DNA from: Bacillota bacterium | GTDB lineage: Bacteria > Bacillota > Clostridia > Christensenellales > SZUA-584 | DNA length: 51,242 bases | Direction of reading: 5' to 3' | Assembly: GCA_023412005.1 (NCBI GenBank) | Contig: JAEYOE010000005.1 | Span: 1 to 51,242, forward strand | Shown here: positions 7,818-16,273 of the stretch, piece after piece | Layout of the letters: the number at the start of each line of letters is the position of its first letter | How positions within the stretch are numbered: position 1 is the first letter of the stretch | Program-made: the position numbers and the translations under genes | Notes under the pieces: model-generated | The model's database searches: none | Told to the model about the DNA's origin: nothing | The model's input: only the letters and a program-made list of their open reading frames with translations

Positions 7818-8342
7818 TTACAGGAGCTTTTTAATATCATCAATGAATTTGGGTCGCATCGCGGGGACTCTGTAAATCCGTTTGAATATGGCATAAACAA
7901 TAAACATAAACACGCCGGTCGCAATCATATTGGGCAGAATATAGCGTACCATCATAAACGGCAGCGAAAAGCCGTAGCCCAGCATGTAAACAATGAGCGC
8001 ACTCACCATTTCCTTTATGAAATACGCACCCAACGCAAACAGAAAAGGGATGAGGACACCGTCGGTAAAGCGTACGTGGCGGCTTGCGAAATACAACACC
8101 GCGCCGGTGACAAACAACGGAATGGCGTAAGAGCCGATAATGCCGATAAACATAATATCAAGAACAATGCCGCAGGCACCGCCGATGATGGCGGCTGTCA
8201 TGTTTTTTTCCATAACCGCGATAGCAACCATTGAGCAGATGAGAATATCAGGGGCGATACCCGCGATATTCAAATTCACAAACACCGTGCCGGTTAGTAT
8301 CAGATTCACCACGGCGACGGCCAAAAGCATGATATATCTCAT
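7818..8342 (-). CDS. mreD: Rod shape-determining protein MreD
   Basis: A 174-residue, strongly hydrophobic protein with about five membrane helices, the usual MreD size and layout. MreD links the MreB/MreC elongation scaffold to peptidoglycan synthesis at the membrane. Recognisable features are the N-terminal LAVAVVNLILTGTVF helix, the acidic GIAPDILIC segment and the C-terminal ILPNMIATGVFMFIVYAIFK. It overlaps mreC by 4 bp (ATGA), so translation is likely coupled. mreB, usually just upstream of mreC, is absent; transcription starts directly in front of mreC. Confidence 0.85.
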   Translation of the reverse strand: MRYIMLLAVAVVNLILTGTVFVNLNIAGIAPDILICSMVAIAVMEKNMTAAIIGGACGIVLDIMFIGIIGSYAIPLFVTGAVLYFASRHVRFTDGVLIPFLFALGAYFIKEMVSALIVYMLGYGFSLPFMMVRYILPNMIATGVFMFIVYAIFKRIYRVPAMRPKFIDDIKKLL

Positions 8343-9193
8343 TTAAGCGCCTCATCGGTATTCACAATCTTCGAGGTGATGATAAGCACTTCTTCAAGAT
8401 GCGCAAAATCAACGTACGGCTTCACAATCGCCTTGTTTCTCATCCCGTCGTTGCTCTGGCTGACCTCTACGACTTCGCCGACTAAAATACCCTTGGGGAA
8501 AACATCCGCAAGGCCTGAGGTGATGACCTTATCGCCGGGCATCAGGTCGGCATCGAGCGGCAGGTCGTCCATTGTGAGCAGCGGATCTTCATCGCCCGCT
8601 GTGTTGGTACCGCCAATCATTCCGAGATCGCGCGTACGTTCCACGATACTGGAAACACCGCTTGACGAATCAATAATGGCGAGCACACGGCTGAAATTGG
8701 CACCTGTTTGCAGCACACGCCCAACGAGGCCGTCTGAGCTGACCACCGGCATGTCCACCTTGATGCCATCCGCCATGCCGACATCTATGGTGAAAACATT
8801 AAACCAATGCCCCGGCGATTTGCCGATAACATGAGCGGCTTTGACGTCAAGGTTTTCTGTTTTTGTATCGAAGTTCAGCAGCGCTTTTAAACGCACATTC
8901 TCGGCTTTAACTTCGTTATAATCTTCGAGCTGGCCTTCAAGCTCGGCCACCTTGGCTTCCAGTTCCAGATTTTCCGCCTGCAGGTCGCTGCCGGAAAACA
9001 TACGGTCAAAGAAATCTCCGATCGCATCGGTCGCGGAATACAACGCTTTTTGCACAGGCGAGAAAATGCTGCCCACCACGCTCTCCGTGCCGGACATATT
9101 GTTGCTGCCGGCTGTGATAACAAGCACGACAAGCAGTATAATCACCACAATGATGGTTACCATCAAGGGGCGGTTTCGCCATAGATTCCGCAT
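8339..9193 (-). CDS. mreC: Cell shape-determining protein MreC
   Basis: A 284-residue protein with one N-terminal membrane helix (residues about 9-29), a coiled coil (about 70-105, ENLELEAKVAELEGQLEDYN) and a C-terminal beta-barrel domain with VIGKSPGHWFNVFTIDVG and the late motif ITSGLADVFPKGILVGEV. These are MreC hallmarks. MreC is a bitopic scaffold that assembles the elongation machinery outside the membrane together with MreD, RodA and PBP2, all encoded in this window. A GGGAG site lies 5 nt before ATG 9193. It is the first gene of a two-gene operon with mreD. Confidence 0.92.
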   Translation of the reverse strand: MRNLWRNRPLMVTIIVVIILLVVLVITAGSNNMSGTESVVGSIFSPVQKALYSATDAIGDFFDRMFSGSDLQAENLELEAKVAELEGQLEDYNEVKAENVRLKALLNFDTKTENLDVKAAHVIGKSPGHWFNVFTIDVGMADGIKVDMPVVSSDGLVGRVLQTGANFSRVLAIIDSSSGVSSIVERTRDLGMIGGTNTAGDEDPLLTMDDLPLDADLMPGDKVITSGLADVFPKGILVGEVVEVSQSNDGMRNKAIVKPYVDFAHLEEVLIITSKIVNTDEALK

Positions 9194-9221
9194 AACGACT
9201 CCCGTTCATTAATCAGCAGGT

Positions 9222-9249
9222 ATTATAACATAAAATGCCCGAATGTAAA
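9222..9249 (-). promoter_or_regulatory. Promoter of mreCD
   Basis: Minus strand: TTTACA (9244-9249), 16-bp spacer, TATAAT (9222-9227), 28 bp before the mreC start. It supports mreCD being transcribed without mreB. Confidence 0.65.
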
Positions 9250-9323
9250 ACAAAGCGGTGGTGATATTCACAAAATGTCCATGAACGGCCCGCGCCATGC
9301 TTACGGGCGGTACGCCCGCGCGT

Positions 9324-9370
9324 AAAAAAATAAGCTCCTTCGCGCCGTAAAAGCACAGCAGCGAAGGAGC
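9324..9370 (-). terminator. Terminator after the ABC permease gene
   Basis: A perfect 10-bp stem GCTCCTTCGC/GCGAAGGAGC (9361-9370 and 9334-9343) is followed on the minus strand by TTATTTTTTT (9324-9333). Confidence 0.85.
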
Positions 9371-9378
9371 GGTGGCAG

Positions 9379-12000
9379 CTAGAGATTCTCGTCTTTAAGC
9401 GCGTCGATGATGTTTTCTTTCTTGATTCGATGCGTTGAATAAAGCATTGTGGAAAACACGATCACAAGCAGCATAAGCACCGCAAAGCCGTAGCTTTGCC
9501 AAGGCAGCGTAAAGCCCGATATCAGAACGCCCTGCTGTGTTTTGTAGAGAAGATACGAAATAGCCACGCTGATCGGCAGCCCGAAGAGCAGCGCCTTGAG
9601 CCCGTAGAATACGCTCTCGAAGCGAATCATGCGGTTGAATCCGCCGGGGGTCATCCCCACGCTGCGCATCATGGCGAATTCCCTGCGCCTGAGCGCGATG
9701 TTGGTCGATATCGTGTTGAATATGTTCGCAATGCAGATGAGGCTGATCAGTATGATGAACCCATAGACAAACACACCGAGGAACGTGCCTACGCTCTGCT
9801 GAGCACGGTTTTCACTTTGTATATTGAATACATACCAGCTTGAAGCGGGCAGTGTGTTCAGCACTTGATTCAGCTGCTTTTCGAGGCGCTGATCATCTGA
9901 CGTTTTAAGGTACATCGTATGGCCGATCATATCCGGCGTCTGGTTCAAGGCTGCCAAGACAGTATTGAGCCCATTTTGGGAGACAACAAGCGTCACACTG
10001 CTCAGACCTTGAATCAGTGTGCCCATGGGGCGCTCATCTGTTACCGCGCCGACAGTCAGGTCAGCGGTACTGCCGGGGTCTTCCGAATTTGTAAAGAAAG
10101 TCAAAGCATCTCCGTTTTTTACATTGAGTATATCGCCCGATATTTTCATCATGCCTTCACCGGCTGTGTAGTAATCCTGCCCGTGATTGATGACGATGAC
10201 TTTTGGCGTTTGAGCATCGGTATAATCATTTGCTGACAGACCAAGCGCGGCGGCATAATCCGCAAAGCTTTTATCGTCAAGCGCCATCAAGCTTGCGCCG
10301 AACAGACTTTGGTCGTTACCAGGGTCATATATTTGCTTGGCTTCATTGGTCAGCAGTTGCTCGTTGATTTTAATAAAACCGCCGAGACTCGTTTGTTCCG
10401 CGTGTGCTGTCACAAGGTCGAGCGAAGAAATATCCTCATTCATGCCGTTGCGCTGGGCATCGGGTACAGCGTTGTAAGACACGGCGATATCAAAGTTGAT
10501 GCCTTCCACCGTCGCGCCGTATATTCGCTGCGTCATATTGGCGTACATCGACACCGTCAGGAAGAGCACAACACTGATCACGAGCGAAACGATGGTTGAA
10601 CGGTATCTTCTGCGGCTGCGCTTTAAGTTTTTCAGCGCGATGGAGGCTTCAAACCCGAAAAGCGCGCGTGTGAGCCGTGATGTTTTTACGGTACGACGTG
10701 TGAGCTTTACGTCGTGCGAAAGCCGGATGGCATCAATCGCCGTGATGCGAGATGCGCGCCTTGCGGGCATATAAACCGAGATGAATATCGTCAGTATCGC
10801 AAGTGCGATGGTCGCCCCGATGCTCCACAGCGGCACAACCAGATCGAGAGTCATGCCTTCCGACACATTGAAGAAACCGTCGAGCAGCGGTTGTATGGCC
10901 TTCAATGTAATGGCCATGCCGCCGATGCCTGCGAGCAGCCCAAGCGGTATGCCATACAGGCCGATAATGAAGCCTTCGTAATACATGCTGGCCCGTTTTT
11001 GGTGCTTGGTGGCACCCACGCTGGCGAGCAGCCCGAGCTGCCGCGATCGCTCCGAAACGGATATCGCGAAAGAGTTGTAAATAAGAGAGACAGACGCGAG
11101 TATGATAATTGTGATAATAATCGCCGCGAAAATGTAGATGAAGGTGAGCACGTTGTCGTAGCTGACCACACCGTAATATCGCAGCAGTTCATCGTGAAAA
11201 TCGACATCGGGTTCAGCGATGCCTGCCTGCCGCGCAATAGCCGGAATTGCTTTGTAAATATCCTTGCTGACCGTTTTCATTGTCAGCATCACGTCAACCG
11301 TGTCACCGGGGGAGAGCGCAGCAGCATCAATGAAACCGAGAACACCGCAGCCTGCCGACCAGCTTTTTTCAAAGCTCGGGCGCGCCATGATGCCGACAAC
11401 AGTGAAGCTGCCTTGAGATTTTGGCACAAGCTTATCGTCCAGAGTCCGGTTGGTGCCGTTTTCGTCGTATACATAATTCACGTTCTGGTTGTCCTTCAGC
11501 GCTTCGCCCGCATTATTCACCCGATCACAAAGCGAAAGGGTCAGTATATCGCCGATTTTGTATGCCACGCCTGCGCTGTTCTCAATGGTTTCGGAGATAA
11601 TCACCTCGCCGCTGTTTTGCGGCAGCCGGCCATCCTGCAGCTTCACCGACATCTGTTCAAAGCCTGGTTGGGTGTACTGTCGGACGAAAAGATACGGCTT
11701 TGACTCGTTGACTGAGCCGTCAAGAGCGGCATATCCAAGGTCGCGCATGAGAAACGATTTGTCGATAGCTGTATCGCTCGCGATGGCGTTTGCATTCTCT
11801 GCCGGTACGTTTTGAATGGCAGCGTGCCAGTTGCCATCTGAAGCGATGGTGTCGCGCTGGATCAGGCTGACGAACGACGAGAAGAAAACGGACACGGCGG
11901 TGAGCATTGCGGTGGAGATAATAACACCGATGATCGTCACAATCGTTCTTTTTTTGTTGCGTTTGAGGCTTTTGAGCGTAAAGCTTCGCATCACGTTCAT
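9379..12000 (-). CDS. ABC transporter permease, FtsX/MacB-type, 873 residues
   Basis: A large permease with an N-terminal helix (about 17-40), an extracytoplasmic segment of about 200 residues, three helices carrying the first FtsX-like domain (about 275-425), a second N-terminal-type helix (about 465-485), another extracytoplasmic segment and a C-terminal FtsX domain (about 740-865, RRREFAMMRSVGMTPGGFNR). This layout matches two-domain permeases of antimicrobial peptide or lipid export and resistance systems in Clostridia. Its start overlaps the ATPase stop by 4 bp. With the ATPase and the upstream two-component system it probably forms a cell-envelope stress or bacteriocin-resistance unit. 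The substrate cannot be read from sequence. Confidence 0.9.
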   Translation of the reverse strand: MNVMRSFTLKSLKRNKKRTIVTIIGVIISTAMLTAVSVFFSSFVSLIQRDTIASDGNWHAAIQNVPAENANAIASDTAIDKSFLMRDLGYAALDGSVNESKPYLFVRQYTQPGFEQMSVKLQDGRLPQNSGEVIISETIENSAGVAYKIGDILTLSLCDRVNNAGEALKDNQNVNYVYDENGTNRTLDDKLVPKSQGSFTVVGIMARPSFEKSWSAGCGVLGFIDAAALSPGDTVDVMLTMKTVSKDIYKAIPAIARQAGIAEPDVDFHDELLRYYGVVSYDNVLTFIYIFAAIIITIIILASVSLIYNSFAISVSERSRQLGLLASVGATKHQKRASMYYEGFIIGLYGIPLGLLAGIGGMAITLKAIQPLLDGFFNVSEGMTLDLVVPLWSIGATIALAILTIFISVYMPARRASRITAIDAIRLSHDVKLTRRTVKTSRLTRALFGFEASIALKNLKRSRRRYRSTIVSLVISVVLFLTVSMYANMTQRIYGATVEGINFDIAVSYNAVPDAQRNGMNEDISSLDLVTAHAEQTSLGGFIKINEQLLTNEAKQIYDPGNDQSLFGASLMALDDKSFADYAAALGLSANDYTDAQTPKVIVINHGQDYYTAGEGMMKISGDILNVKNGDALTFFTNSEDPGSTADLTVGAVTDERPMGTLIQGLSSVTLVVSQNGLNTVLAALNQTPDMIGHTMYLKTSDDQRLEKQLNQVLNTLPASSWYVFNIQSENRAQQSVGTFLGVFVYGFIILISLICIANIFNTISTNIALRRREFAMMRSVGMTPGGFNRMIRFESVFYGLKALLFGLPISVAISYLLYKTQQGVLISGFTLPWQSYGFAVLMLLVIVFSTMLYSTHRIKKENIIDALKDENL

Positions 12001-12680
12001 TTGCGCATCACCTCGTCCTTGATGATGCGCCCGTCTTCAATGTGAATGATGCGGTCGGCCTGCAGCGCGATATCCATATCGTGCGTGATCAGTATCAGCG
12101 TTTGCGCAAACTGCTTGTTCGAAAGGCGCAGCAATGAAATGATTTCTGCGCTGTTTTTGCTGTCGAGGTTGCCTGTGGGTTCGTCGGCCAGCATCAATGC
12201 CGGGCTGTTGATCAGCGCACGGCCGATGGATACACGCTGCTGCTGGCCGCCCGAGAGCTGGTTCGGCAGGTGTTTTTTGCGTTCTTCCAGCCCGAGCATA
12301 TGAAAAAGATCACCCAGCTGCTTGGCATCGGGTTTGCGTGCGTCGAGCAGCAGCGGCAGCATCATGTTCTCTTCCACGTCGAGCACCGGGATGAGGTTGT
12401 AAAACTGGTAAATCAGGCCCACCTGACGGCGGCGGAATATCGCGAGGCGCGTTTCGTTCAGCGCGTAAATATCCGTATTGTCGATAAAAACCTTGCCGGA
12501 CGTGGGGCGGTCGACACCCCCTAAGATGTGAAGCAGCGTGCTTTTGCCCGAGCCGGACGACCCGACAATGGCGACAAACTCGCCCTTATCCACGCTGAAC
12601 GATACGTCATCAAGCGCGCGCACCGTGGCTTCGCCGCTGCCGTATACCTTGCTTAAATTTTCAACTTTCAAAATTTCCAT
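11997..12680 (-). CDS. ABC transporter ATP-binding protein (MacB/LolD-type)
   Basis: A 227-residue ATPase with all expected motifs: Walker A GSSGSGKSTL, Q-loop QFYNLIPVLDVEEN, signature LSGGQQQRVSIGRAL, Walker B LMLADEPTGNLD and switch His in ILITHDMD. The sequence type is that of MacB/LolD/BceA exporters that partner FtsX-like permeases. It energises the adjacent permease, with which it overlaps by 4 bp. ATG 12680 has AAGGAG about 9 nt upstream. The 84-bp space before it contains direct repeats and a palindrome that may bind the upstream response regulator. Confidence 0.93.
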   Translation of the reverse strand: MEILKVENLSKVYGSGEATVRALDDVSFSVDKGEFVAIVGSSGSGKSTLLHILGGVDRPTSGKVFIDNTDIYALNETRLAIFRRRQVGLIYQFYNLIPVLDVEENMMLPLLLDARKPDAKQLGDLFHMLGLEERKKHLPNQLSGGQQQRVSIGRALINSPALMLADEPTGNLDSKNSAEIISLLRLSNKQFAQTLILITHDMDIALQADRIIHIEDGRIIKDEVMRK

Positions 12681-12729
12681 GGCGTTAACTCCTTAATTGC
12701 TTTGTACACCGCCATGATAAATGAAAAAA

Positions 12730-12768
12730 GTGACACACCGGTGACACTTTGGATGACGGTTTTGTCAT
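12730..12768 (-). promoter_or_regulatory. Candidate response-regulator operator before the ABC genes
   Basis: ATGAC-ggtttt-GTCAT (12753-12768) is an inverted repeat nearly identical to one at 14480-14495 before the response regulator gene. Next to it TGACAC occurs twice with an 11-bp period (12731-12747), the spacing typical of OmpR-family tandem sites. Together they suggest that the response regulator activates the ABC genes and itself. Inferred from repetition and position only. Confidence 0.45.
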
Positions 12769-13754
12769 TTTGGCAGACGCACGGTAAAAACGCTGCCGCC
12801 TTGCGGGTGGTTTGACGCGTCGATGCTGCCGCCCTGCTCTTTAATGATGGCGGCGGCCATCGCAAGGCCGATGCCCACGCTGTCGTCTGAGGCATTGCTG
12901 CCGCGGTAAAAACGGCTGAACACATGCGGCAGGTCTTTAAGGCTAATACCGGGGCCGCTGTCTTTGATTTGAATCTGTGTATAAATCGGGTTAGCGGTAC
13001 ACTTTACCGACAGACGGCCGCCCTCGGGCGTGTACTCCACGCAATTTTTCAGTATGTTCAGCAGTGCTTCCGCCGTCCAGTTTTCATCGCAGTACACCGT
13101 GATGTTGCTGTCTTCCACGTTCAGCGACTGATTTTTGATTTCTATGGGAATCAGCAGCGGGGCGCAGGCCTTCTCCAGCAGCAATTTGGCGGATACGGGA
13201 ACCCGCTTAAAAGTCACTGCTTTGGCATCCAGCTTGCTGAGCTTGAGCAGCGACGACACGAGCCACTGAATACGCTCGAGCTGGGCACGCAGGCGACCGG
13301 TGAACTCACGGCGTTTCTCGTCGGGCAGCTGTGCGTCGCAGAGCAGGTCGGTCATCATAAACATCGATGTGAGCGGTGTTTTAAGCTGGTGCGAAATATC
13401 CGAGAGCGCGTTTTGCAGCGCGGCTTTGTCGATGGCAAGCGTGTCGCTTTTTTCACGCAGCATCACGGTAACCTTATACAGCTCGCTTTTGAGAATAGAC
13501 AGCTCACCCTCCGTGTTGTCGCGCACATCGAGAGCGTAGTCGCCGCTGTTGATTCGCTTCAAATAGTTGCTCAAGCATGCAATTTGGGTGTACCGATGCC
13601 ATGTGTAAACGATGAAAAGGGCAATAAGTGCAAGGCTGCCCGCCATTGTGACAAGCCCGGCGGCTATGCCAATAAAAAACCCCACCGCAGACAAAAGTGC
13701 TGCAAGCCCGGCGAGTATCAGTAAAAAACGTTTGAACTCGGGGTTGCGCAGCAT
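12765..13754 (-). CDS. Sensor histidine kinase, small intramembrane-type
   Basis: A 329-residue kinase. Two membrane helices (about 10-30 and 35-55) flank a very short outside loop, as in intramembrane-sensing kinases paired with ABC resistance exporters. A HAMP-like linker, the H-box SDISHQLKTPLTSM (His near residue 125), N-box NILKNCVEYTPEGG, G1 IKDSGPGIS and G2 GIGLAMAAAI follow, so catalytic residues are intact. ATG 13754 lies one base after the regulator stop and has GGCGGGTG upstream; a TTG at 13778 would extend it into the regulator gene. The stop overlaps a palindrome that may be the operator of the downstream ABC genes. Confidence 0.9.
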   Translation of the reverse strand: MLRNPEFKRFLLILAGLAALLSAVGFFIGIAAGLVTMAGSLALIALFIVYTWHRYTQIACLSNYLKRINSGDYALDVRDNTEGELSILKSELYKVTVMLREKSDTLAIDKAALQNALSDISHQLKTPLTSMFMMTDLLCDAQLPDEKRREFTGRLRAQLERIQWLVSSLLKLSKLDAKAVTFKRVPVSAKLLLEKACAPLLIPIEIKNQSLNVEDSNITVYCDENWTAEALLNILKNCVEYTPEGGRLSVKCTANPIYTQIQIKDSGPGISLKDLPHVFSRFYRGSNASDDSVGIGLAMAAAIIKEQGGSIDASNHPQGGSVFTVRLPK

Positions 13755-13755
13755 G

Positions 13756-14436
13756 CTATTCACCCGCCTTATAGCCAAGGCCGCGTACGGTTTGAATCAG
13801 TACCGGATTTTGGGGGTCGTCCTCTATCTTTTCGCGCAGTCGCTTGATGTAAACGGTTAAGGTGTTGTCGCTCACGAATTCGCCCGCGATATCCCAAATG
13901 CCTTCGAGCAGCTGCGTGCGCGAGAGCACCTGACCCGGGTGTACGGCAAGCGTTAACAGCAGACGATATTCGAGCGCGGTCAGCAGCACGTCACTGCCGT
14001 TTTTTAACACGCGCGCCTGTTTTGTGTTGATGATGATATCTCCGAGAGAGAGGTCGTCACCTCTGTCTTCCGATTTCTCGGTACGGCGCAGCACGCTGCG
14101 AAGGCGCGACATCAGTTCGCGTAAGCGAAAAGGCTTGGTGATGTAGTCATCCGCGCCCATATCGAGCCCCATCACCACGTTCACCTCATCGTCGCAGGCG
14201 GTTAAAAACACTACGGGCTTGTCTCCGCGTGATTTAATGCGTCGGCAGATGTCGTAGCCGCTGCCGTCGGGCAGCGAGAGGTCGAGTATCGCGATATCAA
14301 AACGCTTGTCGTCCACAACACTTAAGGCCTGTGCAGCGTTATAGCAAACAAGCACCTCATAGCCTTCCTGCCTGAGCGTGTATTCAAGGCCCATCACAAT
14401 CGTTTTGTCGTCTTCCACGAGCAGCACAGTTTTCAT
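13756..14436 (-). CDS. OmpR-family response regulator
   Basis: A 226-residue two-domain regulator. The receiver domain has the acidic pair in VLLVEDD, the phosphorylated Asp in IAILDLSLPDGSGYD, Thr in VVFLTA and Lys in DYITKPF. The DNA-binding winged helix includes LTALEYRLLLTL and DNTLTVYIKRLREKIED, with the ending TVRGLGYKAGE. It is first in the order regulator, kinase, ABC ATPase, permease. Several in-frame ATGs exist; 14436 is chosen because the receiver fold starts there (14454 is possible). A TATAAT box at about 14455-14460 and an inverted repeat at 14480-14495 lie upstream. Confidence 0.9.
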   Translation of the reverse strand: MKTVLLVEDDKTIVMGLEYTLRQEGYEVLVCYNAAQALSVVDDKRFDIAILDLSLPDGSGYDICRRIKSRGDKPVVFLTACDDEVNVVMGLDMGADDYITKPFRLRELMSRLRSVLRRTEKSEDRGDDLSLGDIIINTKQARVLKNGSDVLLTALEYRLLLTLAVHPGQVLSRTQLLEGIWDIAGEFVSDNTLTVYIKRLREKIEDDPQNPVLIQTVRGLGYKAGE

Positions 14437-14479
14437 CATCATCACCCGCTTCATTATAGCCTGAAAGCAGGATTTTTGC

Positions 14480-14495
14480 ATGACGATTTTGTCAT
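14480..14495 (-). promoter_or_regulatory. Candidate autoregulatory operator
   Basis: ATGAC-gatttt-GTCAT, 20-35 bp upstream of a TATAAT on the minus strand before the response regulator gene. The same arms and T-rich centre recur at 12753-12768 before the ABC genes. Confidence 0.45.
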
Positions 14496-14523
14496 TTTTA
14501 CTGATTAAACGGCGCGGATATTG

Positions 14524-14553
14524 TTGACACAAAATGAGCTGTCACGCTATAAT
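14524..14553 (+). promoter_or_regulatory. Promoter of the DUF998 gene
   Basis: TTGACA (14524-14529), 18-bp spacer, TATAAT (14548-14553): both hexamers are consensus. It is divergent from the two-component system and could share its operators; TGACA and TGTCA half-sites lie within it. Confidence 0.75.
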
Positions 14554-14671
14554 TTGTTTGTTATACTAACTAACTTCTTTTTGGCTGCTCAACCATCGCA
14601 TGAGTGCGAGACGGTTTTGAAAAGCGTTGCTTCGAAACTGTTCAAAAATACACAATAATGAGGGTAACAAT

Positions 14672-15322
14672 ATGAAAAAGAGCATCTGGCAGCTTCTTGG
14701 ACTTTGCGGCTTTATCAGCGCGCTGGTTTACACGGCGCATGTGGTAATCGGCGGCTTTTTATGGATGAATTACAGCCATTTGACGCAGACCATCAGCGAA
14801 CTGACCGCCGACGGCGCGCCCGGAGCGTCGTTTCTGCGAGTATTAACAACCACATATGGCATACTCGCGGTTGTTTTTTCGGTGAGCCTTTTCTTCTATT
14901 TCAGAGAGAAGGGCTTTGGCAAAGCCGCCAAAATCGGCGCGGTCTTGCTGATCGTGATGGAAACCGTATCGCTGATTGGCTACGGGCTGTTTCCGCTCAG
15001 TGAGGGCGGCACCGAGATGGACCCGCAGAACATGGGACATTTGATTGTCACGGTGATTGTGGTGCTGTGCACCATCACATGCGGCTTCTTTATCGGTATC
15101 GGGCTTAAGAAAACGCCGCTGCGAAAAACGGGCCTGTTCGTGTTCGTCTGCGCGATGATTATGGTGGTTGCGGGCGGCATGACGCCAGTTTCTATGGCGA
15201 ACAACCTGCCCATTGCGGGGCTGGTTGAGCGTATCAATATTTTCACACTGCAGATATGGATTGCCGTGCTGTCGCTGCGTGTTTTTTCGGCGGATGCAGA
15301 ATTTGAGAAAAGCGTTGTGTAA
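14672..15322 (+). CDS. DUF998-family membrane protein
   Basis: A 216-residue integral membrane protein with about six helices. It matches the DUF998 pattern: an N-terminal helix followed by a loop with the conserved sequence TQTISELTADGAPGASFLR, then paired helices and a short polar loop ending in NMGHLIVTVIVV. The function of the family is unknown. ATG 14672 follows GAGGGTAACAAT; an in-frame extension to 14627 has no ribosome site. It is divergent from the two-component system and driven by a consensus promoter, so it could belong to the same stress response (inference). Confidence 0.7.
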   Translation: MKKSIWQLLGLCGFISALVYTAHVVIGGFLWMNYSHLTQTISELTADGAPGASFLRVLTTTYGILAVVFSVSLFFYFREKGFGKAAKIGAVLLIVMETVSLIGYGLFPLSEGGTEMDPQNMGHLIVTVIVVLCTITCGFFIGIGLKKTPLRKTGLFVFVCAMIMVVAGGMTPVSMANNLPIAGLVERINIFTLQIWIAVLSLRVFSADAEFEKSVV

Positions 15323-15330
15323 GAAAAGCG

Positions 15331-15360
15331 TTGCATGGATGAACGTTTCATTGGTATAAT
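15331..15360 (+). promoter_or_regulatory. Promoter of folT
   Basis: TTGCAT (15331-15336), 18-bp spacer, TATAAT (15355-15360). The start site near 15367 precedes the riboswitch aptamer. Confidence 0.65.
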
Positions 15361-15379
15361 ATAATCGCTTGATATATGT

Positions 15380-15473
15380 GCAGAGTAGATTTTGTGCGTT
15401 AAGTGCTCTGGGATGGGATGTCGCCCGGGGACGAAAGGCTTTACAGCCTGCGGTACAGAGTCGCGTCCGCTGC
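15380..15473 (+). promoter_or_regulatory. Tetrahydrofolate (THF) riboswitch
   Basis: The element matches the THF riboswitch consensus: closing stem GCAG/CTGC (15380-15383, 15470-15473), GAGTAGAT, GCGTTAAGTG, GGGATGTCGCC, a CGAAAGGC segment and the 3' GCGTCCGCTGC. THF riboswitches sense reduced folates and repress folate uptake or synthesis genes. It sits 66 bp before folT. Since no clear terminator lies between, control is probably through access to the ribosome site at about 15527. Matched from memory of the consensus. Confidence 0.9.
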
Positions 15474-15539
15474 TTATGAGAAACCTTTTTCTCTTAATGG
15501 CGTGTCTTTGCTATATTCAAGGGAAGGAGGTTTTTTTGT

Positions 15540-16082
15540 ATGAAAAATTTTAACGTTCGTACAATGATCATCATGGCGCTGCTTGCGGCGCTGGGCGCTG
15601 TGTTCAGCGCGTTTCTCTCGGTAGAACTCAATTTCACAGGTGTCAAAACAGTGGAAATCTCTCTGACACCGCTGCCCATTATGCTTGCGGGTATATTTTT
15701 TGGGCCTCTTGCAGGCGGAATTGTTGGTTTTGTAGCCGATACAGCCGGCTTTTTTATGGGGGTGCAGGTGGGCGTTTACAACCCGGCATTCTCCATTACC
15801 ATGGCCCTGTTCGGCGTGATTGCGGGTTTGTTTTACCTTCGCAGCAAAAAGAACAGCATATGGAAGGCCACAGGCGCGGCGCTGGCTGCGCAAATCGTAT
15901 GCTCGGTGATACTCAATACGTTGTTGGTTTGGGCTTTTTACGCGGTGCCTCTTGAGGTGCTGATCCCGCCGAGGTTAATTGGCGCGGCGGTGGAGCTGCC
16001 ATTATACGCATGGCTGCTGATGGTGCTGATCGACAGCCTGTCGCCGATTGTGAACAAACGGCCAAAACTGGCCAGTGTTTAA
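15540..16082 (+). CDS. folT: ECF folate transporter S component FolT
   Basis: A 180-residue membrane protein with about five or six helices, the size of ECF S components. The N-terminal NVRTMIIMALLAALGAVFSAF holds the alanine-rich helix that contacts the shared EcfT subunit. The central LTPLPIMLAGIFFGPLAGGIVGFVAD is typical of the FolT group. S components bind the vitamin and work with EcfA/A'/T, which are not in this window. An upstream THF riboswitch supports folate as substrate. Strong AAGGAGG before ATG 15540, and a terminator follows the gene. Confidence 0.9.
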   Translation: MKNFNVRTMIIMALLAALGAVFSAFLSVELNFTGVKTVEISLTPLPIMLAGIFFGPLAGGIVGFVADTAGFFMGVQVGVYNPAFSITMALFGVIAGLFYLRSKKNSIWKATGAALAAQIVCSVILNTLLVWAFYAVPLEVLIPPRLIGAAVELPLYAWLLMVLIDSLSPIVNKRPKLASV

Positions 16083-16093
16083 ATGAATAGGAA

Positions 16094-16125
16094 CAGCGGA
16101 GCGGATGGACTACTCCGCTGTTTTT
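16094..16125 (+). terminator. Terminator after folT
   Basis: Stem CAGCGGAG/CTCCGCTG (16094-16101, 16113-16120) followed by TTTTT, 12 bp beyond the folT stop. Confidence 0.85.
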
Positions 16126-16204
16126 GTATGGGCTTTAGCGTTACCATCCACCGGCTATGCTCGCATAAAGCATTGAGCAGAGCGAATACAAGGAGATATT
16201 TGCA

Positions 16205-16273
16205 ATGGTTTGTATTGGCATTGATGTTGCTATGCTTTTTGAGGGATCTCTTCACTTTTCAGAATGCTGCTGA
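16205..16273 (+). pseudogene. IS110-family transposase N-terminal remnant
   Basis: AAGGAG upstream of an ATG opens a 22-codon frame beginning MVCIGIDVA, the start of IS110-family recombinases (usually M-x-x-I/V-GIDVAK, where the Asp is the first catalytic residue). After GIDVA the similarity stops and a TGA follows. This looks like the 5' end of an IS110 copy left by deletion. The element's left end and bridge-RNA region would lie in 16126-16204, which is too short to be complete. It is not known whether it is the same element as at the window ends. Confidence 0.45.

Noticed and set aside
10714..11703. Long plus-strand open frame (329 codons) opposite the ABC permease
   Set aside because: It is antisense to a clear FtsX-type permease and is rich in Arg, His and Asn, as expected of a shadow frame.
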